Notes: generated by a model from the letters alone, not told the origin. Shown: positions 1 through 9,640, counted from the stretch's first letter. The stretch is DNA of 64,000 nt from UBA5078 sp040384465 (GCA_040384465.1 JAZKJF010000010.1:13125-77124); one strand, 5' to 3'. Numbers and translations: made by a program.

Positions 1-1
1 C

Positions 2-532
2 GACTTGCTGGCGCTGCGCAGTCACATCGCGATTGTTTCCCAGCAACCGGCGATGTTCACCGGCAATGTGCGCGAGAACATCCGTTATGGCCGACCCGAT
101 GCGACCGACGAGCAGGTATTGGAAGCTGCGCAGGCGGCATTCGCCAGCGAGTTCATCGAACAGCTACCGGAAGGCTACGACAGTTATCTGGGCGAGTCTG
201 GCATCCGTCTCTCCGGCGGGCAGCGCCAGCGTCTCGCCATTGCGCGCGCCATTCTCAAGAACGCGCCGATTCTGTTGCTGGACGAAGCCACCAGCGCACT
301 GGATGCTGAGAGTGAACGCAAAGTGCAAATGGCCCTCGATGCATTGATGCAGAATCGCACCACGATCGTGATCGCTCATCGTCTTGCGACAGTGATGAAT
401 GTGGACACCATCGTAGTGATGGATGCAGGACGCGTTGTTGCGCAGGGCACGCATCAGGAACTGCTGGTCAGTTGCCCGCTCTATGCGAATCTGGCCGAGC
501 TGCAGTTTGCCGCCAACAGGCAAAGTGAGTAG
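2..532 (+). CDS. ABC exporter, C-terminal ATPase part (5' truncated by window edge)
   Basis: This is the nucleotide-binding domain at the end of a fused membrane/ATPase ABC exporter of the MsbA/lipid-exporter type; such proteins use ATP hydrolysis to move lipids or hydrophobic compounds across the inner membrane. Visible motifs in order are the Q-loop (IVSQQPAMF), the ABC signature LSGGQRQR, Walker B ILLLDEATSALD and the switch histidine in IAHR. Walker A and the membrane domain lie before the window, so the reading frame is open at the 5' edge and the start is not here. The next gene is a phospholipid-type acyltransferase 44 bases downstream, which fits a lipid-related context, but substrate cannot be read from this part. 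Family certain, exact gene unknown. Confidence 0.9.
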   Translation, partial: DLLALRSHIAIVSQQPAMFTGNVRENIRYGRPDATDEQVLEAAQAAFASEFIEQLPEGYDSYLGESGIRLSGGQRQRLAIARAILKNAPILLLDEATSALDAESERKVQMALDALMQNRTTIVIAHRLATVMNVDTIVVMDAGRVVAQGTHQELLVSCPLYANLAELQFAANRQSE

Positions 533-576
533 AATCGCCGCCCTCATTCGGCTCATCGGGACATCCCCTGCAGACC

Positions 577-1770
577 ATGGATCAATTCAAGGACATCAGG
601 CCCTACCACGACGACGAAGTCCGCCCTGTTATTGACGGGCTGCTCGCCAATCCCGAATTTATCCGCAGCATTGCCGGGTTTAGTTTTCCAAAAGTGTACC
701 GCGTGTTGCCCGCACTGGTGTGCTGGCTGACGAAGCGTAAGCTCACAGCGCAGCTCGCACACGTCAACAGTGTGAAGAGCATGCAGGGCATCATCGCGCT
801 GTATATGGACCAGATGATCGAGAAGACGGCGTCCAATCTCACACATTCTGGATTGGACAATCTGTCGCGCGACAAGCCCTGCCTGTTCATCAGCAATCAT
901 CGCGACATCGCCATGGACCCGGCCTTCGTGAACTACATGCTCTACCACGCGGGCTTCGAAACAGTCGACATCGCCATCGGCGACAATCTGCTCAAACGTC
1001 CCTTCGTCACCGACTTGATGCGCCTCAACAAGAGTTTTATCGTGCGTCGTTCTCTGAAAGGCCGCGAGCTGTTGAAGTCTTCGAAACAATTGTCGGAGTA
1101 CATTCACCATTGCGTGGACACCAATCGCAGTGTGTGGATCGCGCAGCGCGAAGGGCGGGCCAAGGATGGTGTGGATCGCACAGATACAGCGCTGCTGAAA
1201 ATGCTGTCGATGGCGAAGCGAGAATTGGGTTTGCAGGAATCGCTGAACTCGCTGCGTATTGTGCCGGTGGCTATTTCCTACGAGTTTGATCCTTGCGACA
1301 CACTCAAGGCAGACGAGTTGTACCAGAAAGCCGAGCTGGGTTCTTTCCAGAAAGATGAGCAGAGCGACATCCACAGCATCGTCACTGGCATGATCGGATT
1401 CAAAGGGCATGTCCATGTGAGTTTTGGATCGCCAATCGTGTTGAACAGTGACGATGCCGAACAAGCCGCTGCGCAGATCGATCAGCAGATCATTCACAAT
1501 TATCTGCTGCAACCGACCAACTTTCTGGCACTGGAAAAGCTGCGTCAGAGTGATCCGGAGCGTGTGCCGTCAGTGGGATTACCCGCCGACCTGGTAGTGC
1601 CCGTGAATGCGGAAAGCGCTACCAAATTTGCAGAGCGCCTTGCTGCTGCTGATCCGAAGATTCGCCCCTGGTTGTTGCAAATGTATGCCAATCCAGTCGT
1701 TAGCCGCTACGCCACTGGTAGCGCAGATCCTTTCGTTGGGCAGAGCGAGATTGATACGATCGAAGAATGA
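577..1770 (+). CDS. 1-acyl-glycerol-3-phosphate acyltransferase-like protein (PlsC/LPLAT family)
   Basis: A 397-residue protein of the glycerophospholipid acyltransferase superfamily, which moves acyl chains onto glycerol-phosphate or lysophospholipid at the inner membrane. The acyltransferase core is near residues 100-285: the catalytic block reads SNHRDIAMD (His108, Asp114), so the usual H-x4-D spacing is one residue longer, and the glycerophosphate-binding block is IAQREGRAKDG near residue 190. There is no signal peptide and only one modestly hydrophobic stretch near residue 45. The C-terminal 100 residues have no motif I recognise. It follows the ABC exporter closely and may be cotranscribed with it. 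Substrate is not determined by the sequence. Confidence 0.82.
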   Translation: MDQFKDIRPYHDDEVRPVIDGLLANPEFIRSIAGFSFPKVYRVLPALVCWLTKRKLTAQLAHVNSVKSMQGIIALYMDQMIEKTASNLTHSGLDNLSRDKPCLFISNHRDIAMDPAFVNYMLYHAGFETVDIAIGDNLLKRPFVTDLMRLNKSFIVRRSLKGRELLKSSKQLSEYIHHCVDTNRSVWIAQREGRAKDGVDRTDTALLKMLSMAKRELGLQESLNSLRIVPVAISYEFDPCDTLKADELYQKAELGSFQKDEQSDIHSIVTGMIGFKGHVHVSFGSPIVLNSDDAEQAAAQIDQQIIHNYLLQPTNFLALEKLRQSDPERVPSVGLPADLVVPVNAESATKFAERLAAADPKIRPWLLQMYANPVVSRYATGSADPFVGQSEIDTIEE

Positions 1771-1893
1771 ATACGAGGCCTGGATGTTTTAAGTGAGCGA
1801 GCCACTTGGAAACACTGTCTTGTTTGGAATATCATCCGCCCCGGCCAACAGGCTCGGCGGAGCAGGTGGCAGACAGTCAGCCAAGCATCAGAT

Positions 1894-1970
1894 CGGAGTG
1901 TAGCTCAGCCTGGTAGAGTGCTACGTTCGGGACGTAGAAGCCGGAGGTTCGAATCCTCTCACTCCGACCA
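1894..1970 (+). tRNA. tRNA-Pro (anticodon CGG)
   Basis: A 77-base cloverleaf with encoded CCA. The acceptor stem starts CGGAGTG and closes with CACTCCG-ACCA, the D arm contains TAGCTCAGCCTGGTAGAG, the anticodon stem CTACG/CGTAG frames loop TTCGGGA giving anticodon CGG, and the T arm carries GGTTCGAATCC. It reads proline codon CCG. A tRNA-Gly follows after 33 bases, so the two are likely processed from one transcript. Confidence 0.97.
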
Positions 1971-2003
1971 CTTCGCTTGTCTTATGTCATATGTCACACC
2001 CCT

Positions 2004-2077
2004 GCGGGTGTAGTTCAATGGTAGAACGAGAGCTTCCCAAGCTTTAGACGTGGGTTCGATCCCCACCATCCGCTCCA
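2004..2077 (+). tRNA. tRNA-Gly (anticodon CCC)
   Basis: A 74-base cloverleaf with encoded CCA. Acceptor GCGGGTG pairs with CATCCGC (one G-T wobble), the D arm has TAGTTCAATGGTAGAA, the anticodon stem AGAGC/GCTTT holds loop TTCCCAA giving anticodon CCC, and the T arm has GGTTCGATCCC. It matches the usual gammaproteobacterial glycine tRNA for GGG codons. It is the second gene of a Pro-Gly tRNA pair. Confidence 0.97.
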
Positions 2078-2144
2078 ATTTTCTCTGCAATCCCCGTTCA
2101 TCAAGTGGCTTTCCTTCGGCGAGCGCTTGGTCGATAATCCCCCC

Positions 2145-4193
2145 ATGAACCTCAGCTACCTGCGCGTTTCATCGCTGAAGAGCAAGATCACACTCTTCAC
2201 ACTTGCCATCTTTCTGGCCAGTATCTGGTCATTGGAATTCTATGCCAGTCGTCTTTTGCGGCAGGACATGCAAGAACAGCTGAGCGATCAGCAGTTTTCC
2301 GTCGTGTCATTCATCGCTTCGGCCATCGAAGATCACCTGCGGGATCGGGTCAACGCGCTGGAGCTGCTCGCCTCAGGTCTCGATCAGCAGATATTGGATA
2401 ACAGTGATGCGGTACAGTCGCTGTTGCTGAACCAAAGTGTGCTGCAGAGTCTGTTCAGTGGTGGTTTGACGATTGCCAATGCGGCAGGAATCGTCATCGC
2501 GGAAGCGCCTTTAGGACAGCGGCGGATAGGCTTCGATCTGAATACCCGCCCCTCCTTCGTCGCAGCCGTCACTGAGCGTCAGACGGTCATCGGATCACCG
2601 ACGATGGGTACGCAGCCACCGATTCCACTGGTGGGGATTGTAACGCCGATTCTGGACCCCGAGGCTCGCGTGATCGGTGCCGTGGTGGGCGTGATTGACT
2701 TAGAGAACGCCGGATTCCTGGACTATCTGACTCAAAACACCTATGGCGAGACAGGCGCTTATTTTCTGGTGGCACATGACGAGCGCCTGATCATGGCCTC
2801 GACCCGCACGGAACGCACTCTGCAGCCGCTCAGTGCGCCCGGTGTGGTTCCCGCTGTCGACCGCTTTGTTGACGGTTATGAAGGGACACAGGTGTTTGTG
2901 AACCAGTTTGGCCTGGAGGTGATGAACTCCACCAAACGTCTCACAGCAGTGGCGTGGGGAGTATCAGCATCGATTCCCACACAGGAAGCGTTTGCATCAA
3001 TTCGTCTGATGCAGCAGCGCACAGTGCTGGCAGCATTGTTGCTGAGTGTGCTGGCCAGCGCAGGGACCTGGTGGATGCTCAGGCGCCAGCTGACCCCCTT
3101 GTTCGACACGGTCAAAACGCTGGCCTGGATGTCGGCCTCTGACCATCCGCCGAAACCATTGCCTATCGTCGGCGATGATGAAATCGGCACACTGATCGGG
3201 AGCTTCAACCATCTTTTGCAGACGCTGTCCCAGCGTGAAACGGCACTGCGACAAAGTGAACAGAAGCTGCGTGAGAATGAAGCATTGTTCCGTATGCTCA
3301 CGGAGGACATCACCGAGATTGTCTGGCGAGAGGATGCTGCCCTCAACATGGTTTACATCAGTCCTGCAGATGAACGTCTGCGTGGTTTTTCGGCAGACGA
3401 GGTGCTGGGCCGCCCGGTGTTTGACATGTTGACGGAAGAGGGTGCTGCGCTGATGAGCGAGGTGCTCGCCAGGGGCGACACCAAAGCGACGCTGCCGCTG
3501 CGCTGCAAGGATGGGACTGAGATATGGATGGACTTGACCATGACGGTCGAGTTTGATGCCGACGGCAATATCAGCGGCTACCACGGTATTGGTCGTGATG
3601 TCACCGAGCGCAGACACATCGAAGAGCAGATCAAAAACCTGGCGTTCTATGACCCACTCACACAATTGCCTAATCGTCGGATGCTGGACGACCGCCTCGC
3701 CATGGCCATGGCTGCCAGCAGGCGCAATGGCTTGTATGGCGCTGTGATCATGCTCGATCTCGATAATTTCAAGCCTCTGAATGACGAGAAGGGCCACGCA
3801 GTGGGGGATTTGTTGTTGGTCGAGGTGGCACGTCGACTTAATAGCACTGTGCGTGAGGTGGATACTGTCGCGCGCTTGGGAGGCGACGAATTCGTCGTGG
3901 TGTTGGGGAATCTGGAGCCCGAAGAGCAGGTGTCCCGTGCGCATGCCCTGACGGTAGCTGAAAAGATCCGCAGTGTGGCGGAGTTGCCGTATGTCCTGCA
4001 GGTTGTGCGTGAGGGAGTAAAAGAAAAGTCTGTCGAACATCACTGCTCATGTTCGGTCGGCGTCACGCTGTTCAAGGACGAGAGCGAGTCCCAGAATGCG
4101 GTTCTCAAGCGTGCCGATGACGCGATGTATCAGGCCAAGCAGGCAGGTCGCAATGCGGTTCGTTACGTGGCAAGAACAGCGAGTTCCACATAA
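2145..4193 (+). CDS. Membrane diguanylate cyclase: periplasmic sensor, HAMP-like region, PAS, GGDEF
   Basis: A predicted diguanylate cyclase making cyclic di-GMP from GTP. From ATG 2145 the order is: transmembrane helix near residues 14-38, a large periplasmic sensing region of Cache type, a second helix near 290-312, a HAMP-like linker, a PAS domain with the C-terminal phrase HGIGRDVTERR, and a GGDEF domain. The active site is an intact RLGGDEF, and an inhibitory I-site RxxD (REVD) stands five residues before it, so product inhibition is expected. A TTG six codons upstream is a possible start, but ATG 2145 is simpler; no strong ribosome site is visible. It is one of three c-di-GMP enzymes in the first 24 kb. 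The sensed ligand is unknown. Confidence 0.9.
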   Translation: MNLSYLRVSSLKSKITLFTLAIFLASIWSLEFYASRLLRQDMQEQLSDQQFSVVSFIASAIEDHLRDRVNALELLASGLDQQILDNSDAVQSLLLNQSVLQSLFSGGLTIANAAGIVIAEAPLGQRRIGFDLNTRPSFVAAVTERQTVIGSPTMGTQPPIPLVGIVTPILDPEARVIGAVVGVIDLENAGFLDYLTQNTYGETGAYFLVAHDERLIMASTRTERTLQPLSAPGVVPAVDRFVDGYEGTQVFVNQFGLEVMNSTKRLTAVAWGVSASIPTQEAFASIRLMQQRTVLAALLLSVLASAGTWWMLRRQLTPLFDTVKTLAWMSASDHPPKPLPIVGDDEIGTLIGSFNHLLQTLSQRETALRQSEQKLRENEALFRMLTEDITEIVWREDAALNMVYISPADERLRGFSADEVLGRPVFDMLTEEGAALMSEVLARGDTKATLPLRCKDGTEIWMDLTMTVEFDADGNISGYHGIGRDVTERRHIEEQIKNLAFYDPLTQLPNRRMLDDRLAMAMAASRRNGLYGAVIMLDLDNFKPLNDEKGHAVGDLLLVEVARRLNSTVREVDTVARLGGDEFVVVLGNLEPEEQVSRAHALTVAEKIRSVAELPYVLQVVREGVKEKSVEHHCSCSVGVTLFKDESESQNAVLKRADDAMYQAKQAGRNAVRYVARTASST

Positions 4194-4262
4194 TCCTGGA
4201 TGATGCTAAAGTGACCAGCCAGTTAAACACTGCCGCAGTCATATAACAGCAAGGGATTCGCT

Positions 4263-5492
4263 ATGACCAATCGTCCAGCTGCCGTATTGCTTCTCTGCAG
4301 CCTCACTCTGAGTGCGGTTGCGCACGCCCAACCCGCCGATAGTGTCTGGTTATTCAATGGTTACGGCACTTTGGGTGCTGCTCACTCCAGCGAACGCGAT
4401 GCAGATTACATTGCCAACCCGGTCAATTCCGAAGGCCCCGGCCGCAGTTACCGTTGGGATCCTCTGTTCGACAGCCGTGCGGCGTTGCAAGTGAGCGTCG
4501 AACCCAGCGACCAGCTCTATGGCGTCGTGCAGGTGGTGGTCGAAAAACGCTATGACGGCAAGTTCAAGCCCAAGCTGGAGTGGGCCAATCTTCAGTACAC
4601 ATTGAGCCCGTCATTGAGCCTGCGCGCGGGGCGCATTGCACTTGGCACCTATATGGCATCGGACCATCGCAAAGTCGGGTATTCGCTGCCCTGGCTGCGA
4701 CCGCCGGTTGAGCTATACCAGCTGTTGTCGATTACCAATAGCGATGGTGTGGATGTGACCTATCGACACGATTTCGACAACAGTACCTATTCGGTGACGG
4801 CTCATTACGGCAGCAACAAAGCGAAGGAGTTTGTGGGGCTGCTGGAAGCGACCAATATCTGGGGTTTTGTGAATCACCTTGAAAGAGGGCCACTGACGCT
4901 GCATCTCAGCTACACTTCCACCAAGCTGGAATACGGTCCGTTTTTTCGAAACCTGTGGAATGGTTTCAATGCATTGGGGCCCGCCGGTGTTGCCGTGACG
5001 CAGCGCTATGACGCCACTGGCAAATGGTCACCGTTCGTAGCCGCAGGATTCCAGTACGATCCGGGTGACTGGTTTGCGATGGCAGAGTGGGGCAGTGGGG
5101 ATGTTGGCTCCGATTTTGATCATCGCACTGGCTGGTACATCAGTGGCGGTTACCGCCTTGGTGCCGTGAGTCCCTATTTGACTTTAGCGCGCGCCGCTGG
5201 AGGTCACCGTTCGGTGCACGGCTTGAACGCAGCGAATTTCCCCGCAGCACTGGCTCCTGCTGTTTCCAGCCTCAACGGTGGGCTGCTGGCTATGCAGCAG
5301 GGTTACGCGCCACGACAACAGACTGTCAGCCTCGGTGCGCGCTGGGACGTATTGCCTCGTGTCGTCGCGAAACTGCAGGTTGACCACATCAAGACTCGCA
5401 AGGATTCCATCGGAACGTTCAAAAACATGGCTTCAGGCTACCGACCCCGTGGGGCGGATGTCGTGAGCCTTACAGTCGACTTTGTCTTCTGA
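4263..5492 (+). CDS. Outer-membrane beta-barrel porin-like protein
   Basis: A 409-residue exported protein. It has a clean signal peptide ending VAHA-QPA near residue 22, then a region dominated by alternating aromatic/glycine beta strands (for example YGVVQVVVEKR, LSLRAGRIALG, FVAAGFQYDPG, WYISGGYRLG), and it ends in the strand SLTVDFVF with the terminal phenylalanine typical of outer-membrane barrels. I infer a porin; the substrate is not shown. The next gene, 11 bases away, encodes a periplasmic binding-protein-like domain, and a GGDEF-EAL protein overlaps that. The three probably form an operon linking outer-membrane uptake to cyclic di-GMP signalling. Confidence 0.75.
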   Translation: MTNRPAAVLLLCSLTLSAVAHAQPADSVWLFNGYGTLGAAHSSERDADYIANPVNSEGPGRSYRWDPLFDSRAALQVSVEPSDQLYGVVQVVVEKRYDGKFKPKLEWANLQYTLSPSLSLRAGRIALGTYMASDHRKVGYSLPWLRPPVELYQLLSITNSDGVDVTYRHDFDNSTYSVTAHYGSNKAKEFVGLLEATNIWGFVNHLERGPLTLHLSYTSTKLEYGPFFRNLWNGFNALGPAGVAVTQRYDATGKWSPFVAAGFQYDPGDWFAMAEWGSGDVGSDFDHRTGWYISGGYRLGAVSPYLTLARAAGGHRSVHGLNAANFPAALAPAVSSLNGGLLAMQQGYAPRQQTVSLGARWDVLPRVVAKLQVDHIKTRKDSIGTFKNMASGYRPRGADVVSLTVDFVF

Positions 5493-5503
5493 GTATCCGA
5501 ATC

Positions 5504-5992
5504 ATGACAGGGAAAATAAATCAGACAGTCGGTTTTCTTTTACGCTTCGTGTTGCTGGTCGTTGTCTTGACCTCATTCGCGCTGTCAACTTTTGCGGCAG
5601 ACAATCCGACGCGCGACGACAATGAGTCACTGGATGACGATATTGTCGTGATCGTATCAACTCTGAGCGCGGTGAAGACGCTCACGCGTGAGCATGTGGA
5701 AGATATTTTCCTCGGCAGGGCGCAGCAGTTCCCCAACGAGCAACGTGCCACCCCCATAGATCACGCCGAAGGTTCTGCTGTGCGCGAACGTTTCAACGTG
5801 GAAGTGTTGGGTCGCACCTCGGCCCAGGTGCGTACCCACTGGTCACGCATTCTGTTTACCGGTCGCGGTCGTCCACCGCGCAGTGTCGTGTCGAGTGCAA
5901 ACATGCTGCAGGCCGTGGCCGCCGACGTGCACGCGATTGGTTATATCGAGCGCCGTTTCATCAATGACAGCGTTGTCGTGGTATTTGAATAA
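5504..5992 (+). CDS. Small periplasmic substrate-binding-like protein (PstS/PBP2-like)
   Basis: A 162-residue protein with a signal peptide or N-terminal anchor (hydrophobic residues 10-30, then TFAADN). The mature part reads like half of a phosphate-type periplasmic binding protein: IVVIVSTLSAVKTLTREHVEDIFLGR near the start, followed by WSRILFTGRGRPPR and a final VHAIGYIERR, phrases common in PstS-like proteins. It is much shorter than a full PstS and no ABC permease or ATPase is beside it, so it is more likely a sensor accessory than a transporter part. Its stop TAA overlaps the ATG of the GGDEF-EAL gene (TAATG), implying coupled translation. Confidence 0.65.
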   Translation: MTGKINQTVGFLLRFVLLVVVLTSFALSTFAADNPTRDDNESLDDDIVVIVSTLSAVKTLTREHVEDIFLGRAQQFPNEQRATPIDHAEGSAVRERFNVEVLGRTSAQVRTHWSRILFTGRGRPPRSVVSSANMLQAVAADVHAIGYIERRFINDSVVVVFE

Positions 5993-8289
5993 TGGCCGAC
6001 CGCGTCATCTACAAACTGACAGAACCTCTGCTGCAGTTTTCACTACTCACCCTAGCATTGTTGCTTGTCCTGTGGGTCACCACGCTGAATTTGATCCGTG
6101 TTGAAACCGAAGGTGCCGAAGAGATTGCACGAATATCGACGCTGGATTTGGCGGAAACCTACGAAGCGCAGATGGTTCGTGCCTTGCGTGACATCGAACA
6201 AACCCTGAACCTGGTGGCCTACCTCTCTGAGCAGGGAGATCGAGAAACGATTCTCTCCGAACTTTCTGCACGGGGGTTGTTGCCCCCTGATGTGCTGTTC
6301 ATCATCACGGTATTCGCGGCTGATGGCAGCGTACTGGTCTCCACACGCCCTCCCGGCACAGTGCCAGCATTGGATATAGAGACACTGCAGTCACTGCCTG
6401 GGTCCGATGCTTTGCTTGTCAGTCAACCGCGATTTGATGCGGACAATCAACAGTGGTGGCTGGATTTCAGCATTGTGCAGTTCTCGTCAGTGGACGCTGC
6501 CAATGAACTCTCTGTCAGCGGTGCGGTCACCGTTTCCGCTGACGCTGAGTATTTTGTCAGTGGTTATGATCCTGATCAGCTAGGTGAACAGGGACTGTTG
6601 GCGGTCTTCGGCAATGATGGCAACTTTCGGGTGCGCCGTAGTGGGGATGACACCAGTTTCGGTGGCAGCGACACGATTCTGCAAGCGCTTGCTGGTGAAG
6701 ACAGCGATATGTCGGCGGTCAGCGTCTTGCTGCACGAAGCTGATGGAGTGGAACGCTACACCAATGCTCGCGAAATTTTTGGTTTTCCACTGCGGCTGGC
6801 GGTAGGTCTTTCGCTAGCGGAACAGCATGCCGGTCTTGCAGAGAATATCCGTTCTTATCTCTGGCGCACCATTGGGGGTAGCCTGTTGATCTTGTTGGTG
6901 ATGGGCACGCTGGGGCGCATGAGTTCACAACTGCATCGCACCCGTGCGAAAGTGTTGGAAGAGCAAATTGAGCATGCCCGACAAGTGGAATATCTCGCTT
7001 TCCACGATAGCCTAACCGGTCTGCCGAACCGCAGTTTTTTTGCCAAACTGCTGCATCAGCGTATCGTTGATTCCCGCCGTAGCAAGAAGAGCTTCGGGGT
7101 GATGTTTCTCGATATCGACAAATTCAAGATCATCAACGATACGCTTGGTCATGATGCCGGTGATCAGCTGCTCAAGGAGGTCGCCCAGCGGATTCGTGCG
7201 GCCTTGCGCGAAAGCGATGTGGTTGCGCGTATGGGAGGAGATGAGTTCACCATCATCCTGCTGGAAACCGGTCAGGATGCACAGCTGACCGAGGCGGCGC
7301 GCAAAATACTGAATTCGGTACGCAACAGCTACGTGCTGGCTGGCCAGGAGCTGCGCATCACTGTGAGTATCGGCGTCAGCGTGTATCCGCGTGATGGCGA
7401 AGATGAAGACTCACTGATGAAGCGCGCCGATATCGCCATGTATCACGCGAAGGGAGAAGGCCGAAACAACTTCAAGTTCTACACCGATGAAATCAACATC
7501 GACTCGCTGGAGCGACTCACGCTGGAAGCCAGCTTGCGCAATGCTATCGAGAAAAACCAGCTGGAACTTTTCTACCAAGCCAAGCGCGATCTGAGCAATG
7601 ACAAAATCACTGGCATGGAAGCCTTGCTGCGCTGGCATCACCCGGACCTGGGGCTGATACTGCCCAAGCAGTTTATCCCCATCGCCGAGGAGACCAGATT
7701 GATTATCCCGATTGGGCGCTGGGTGTTGGAAACCGCGTGCCGACAGAGTGTGGAATGGCGCGACAAGGGTATCGATCTGAGCATGGCCGTCAATCTTTCC
7801 GCCGTGCAGTTCCGCGATGATAATCTTCTCAGGGACATCGAGGGGGTTCTGGAAAAGTCCGGGATGGACCCGCGCACTCTGGAACTTGAAATCACCGAGA
7901 GCATGATTATGGGAGACCTGCCCAAGGCCATTGCCGTGATGCAAGGTATCAAGCGTCTAGGGGTACGTATCGCGATTGATGATTTTGGGACAGGTTATTC
8001 ATCACTTTCGGCACTGAAAGACTTTCCTATTGATACCATCAAGATCGATGGATCATTTATCTCGGATATCGTCGCCAACAAAGACAGCCAAGGTCTTGCT
8101 GCCGCCATCATCGCCATGGGGCGAACGTTGGGCCTGAATGTTATCGCCGAGGGTGTGGAATCCAAGGATCAGATGGATTATCTGAAGTCTGGTGTGTGCG
8201 ACGAATTCCAGGGTTTTTATCTCAACAAACCTATACCTTCTGGCGAGTTCGAAAAGATGTTGCTTTGTGAGCCAAACAGGAAATCTTGA
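5992..8289 (+). CDS. Membrane GGDEF-EAL protein with periplasmic sensor domain
   Basis: A 765-residue two-domain cyclic di-GMP enzyme. Transmembrane helix near residues 12-36, a periplasmic domain of about 250 residues, a second helix near 285-307, then GGDEF and EAL. The cyclase site RMGGDEF is intact with an I-site RESD five residues before it; the phosphodiesterase domain keeps EALLRW, NLSAVQF, ITES and DDFGTGYSSL, so both activities are possible. Its start overlaps the stop of the periplasmic binding-like gene, so that protein is the obvious candidate partner of the periplasmic domain. Which of the two activities dominates cannot be told from sequence. Confidence 0.92.
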   Translation: MADRVIYKLTEPLLQFSLLTLALLLVLWVTTLNLIRVETEGAEEIARISTLDLAETYEAQMVRALRDIEQTLNLVAYLSEQGDRETILSELSARGLLPPDVLFIITVFAADGSVLVSTRPPGTVPALDIETLQSLPGSDALLVSQPRFDADNQQWWLDFSIVQFSSVDAANELSVSGAVTVSADAEYFVSGYDPDQLGEQGLLAVFGNDGNFRVRRSGDDTSFGGSDTILQALAGEDSDMSAVSVLLHEADGVERYTNAREIFGFPLRLAVGLSLAEQHAGLAENIRSYLWRTIGGSLLILLVMGTLGRMSSQLHRTRAKVLEEQIEHARQVEYLAFHDSLTGLPNRSFFAKLLHQRIVDSRRSKKSFGVMFLDIDKFKIINDTLGHDAGDQLLKEVAQRIRAALRESDVVARMGGDEFTIILLETGQDAQLTEAARKILNSVRNSYVLAGQELRITVSIGVSVYPRDGEDEDSLMKRADIAMYHAKGEGRNNFKFYTDEINIDSLERLTLEASLRNAIEKNQLELFYQAKRDLSNDKITGMEALLRWHHPDLGLILPKQFIPIAEETRLIIPIGRWVLETACRQSVEWRDKGIDLSMAVNLSAVQFRDDNLLRDIEGVLEKSGMDPRTLELEITESMIMGDLPKAIAVMQGIKRLGVRIAIDDFGTGYSSLSALKDFPIDTIKIDGSFISDIVANKDSQGLAAAIIAMGRTLGLNVIAEGVESKDQMDYLKSGVCDEFQGFYLNKPIPSGEFEKMLLCEPNRKS

Positions 8290-8335
8290 AGAGAGAAGCT
8301 TGCAAAAATACTCCCCCCATACGTTATTCCCGAGG

Positions 8336-9625
8336 TCACGCTCTGGGCGTGCATAGTCTCGTAAACAATTCGAAATAGGTCGGAAAAGTCTTCGACGTAC
8401 ACCCCGGATCATTGATCGTGATCGCACTGTCACCGAATGCCGCCAGAGAGAAACACATGGCCATGCGATGATCGTCATAGGTGTCGATGGCGGCGGGCTG
8501 GATCTGTGCGGGCGGCATGATCTCGATGAAATCCTCACCCTCTGTCACCACCGCACCGACCTTGCGCAACTCAGTGGCCATGGCTGCCAGGCGATCCGTT
8601 TCCTTGACGCGCCAGTTGTAGATGTTGCGGATTGCTGTCGGACCTTTCGCAAACAAAGCGGTGGTCGCAATGGTCATCGCTGCATCGGGAATGTGGTTCA
8701 GGTCGACGTCGACGCCGTGCAGTTCGCCACGGCTGACTTCGATCCAGGTATCTCCCCAGGTCACCTTCGCACCCATCTGCTCCAGCACTTCGGCAAAACG
8801 GGCATCGCCCTGGACACTGGCGCTGCCGGTGCCGTGCACGCGCACAGTGCCGCCCGCAATCGCCGCAGCAGCAAGGAAATAAGAAGCGGATGAGGCGTCG
8901 CCCTCCACCATCATGGTGCCGGGTGACTTATAGCGCTGTCCGGCTTTGATGACGAAGCGCTGATAGTCATGATTCTCTACCTGCACACCGAACTTGGCCA
9001 TTACATCGAGTGTGATGAGGATGTAGGGTTTGGAGACCAATTCTCCTTCCACCACGATTTCCAGATCGCCGTTGCAGAAGGGCGCGGCCATCAGCATGGC
9101 GGTGAGAAACTGACTGGAGATGTTGCCTTTGATGCTGACTTGACCGCCGCGCAGACCAGCGCCGTGGATGTGGAGGGGCGGGTAGCCCGCATTGCCCAGA
9201 TAATCGATATTGGCTCCGCAAGCGCGCAGACAGTCGACGAGATCGCCGATAGGGCGCTCGTACATGCGGGGCTCGCCTTTGAGGATGAAATCGCCCTGGC
9301 CTGCACACAGCATCGCACACAGGGGGCGCATCGCGGTCCCGGCATTGCCGAGGAATATCTCCAGTGCGCCGTCGATATCCAGCGGCCCGCCACGCCCCTC
9401 CATGATGCAGGCGCTCTTGTCCGCACTCAGTGTGTAAGAGACGCCGAGTGCCTTGAGAGCATTGAGCATATGTCGCACGTCGTCGCTATCCAGCAGATTG
9501 CTGATTCGCGTCTGGCCCTCTGCGACTGCGGCAAGCAGCAGAATGCGATTCGACAGACTCTTCGAGCCGGGCAGGGTGACGTCACCAGTGATGGATTGGA
9601 GTGGAGCGAGAGTCAGGGAATCCAT
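8336..9625 (-). CDS. aroA: 3-phosphoshikimate 1-carboxyvinyltransferase (EPSP synthase)
   Basis: Catalyses the sixth step of the shikimate pathway: phosphoenolpyruvate plus shikimate-3-phosphate to EPSP, in the cytoplasm. The 429-residue length is standard for a single-domain-fusion-free AroA. Motifs visible are LPGSKSLSNR at residues 17-26 (substrate-binding lysine), GNAGTAMRPL near 90-100, EPRMYERPI near 117, and DHRMAMCFSLAAFG near the C-terminus. It is convergent with the GGDEF-EAL gene, 46 bases apart. The usual serC/pheA/cmk neighbours are absent. A REP hairpin with an assembly gap lies just upstream of its start. Confidence 0.97.
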   Translation of the reverse strand: MDSLTLAPLQSITGDVTLPGSKSLSNRILLLAAVAEGQTRISNLLDSDDVRHMLNALKALGVSYTLSADKSACIMEGRGGPLDIDGALEIFLGNAGTAMRPLCAMLCAGQGDFILKGEPRMYERPIGDLVDCLRACGANIDYLGNAGYPPLHIHGAGLRGGQVSIKGNISSQFLTAMLMAAPFCNGDLEIVVEGELVSKPYILITLDVMAKFGVQVENHDYQRFVIKAGQRYKSPGTMMVEGDASSASYFLAAAAIAGGTVRVHGTGSASVQGDARFAEVLEQMGAKVTWGDTWIEVSRGELHGVDVDLNHIPDAAMTIATTALFAKGPTAIRNIYNWRVKETDRLAAMATELRKVGAVVTEGEDFIEIMPPAQIQPAAIDTYDDHRMAMCFSLAAFGDSAITINDPGCTSKTFPTYFELFTRLCTPRA

Positions 9626-9640
9626 TTTTCTTCCGATCTA

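Noticed and set aside
553..1512. Long minus-strand reading frame over the acyltransferase gene
   Set aside because: It is the antisense shadow of a gene with clear family motifs; it has no recognisable domain and is rich in residues typical of reversed GC-rich coding DNA.
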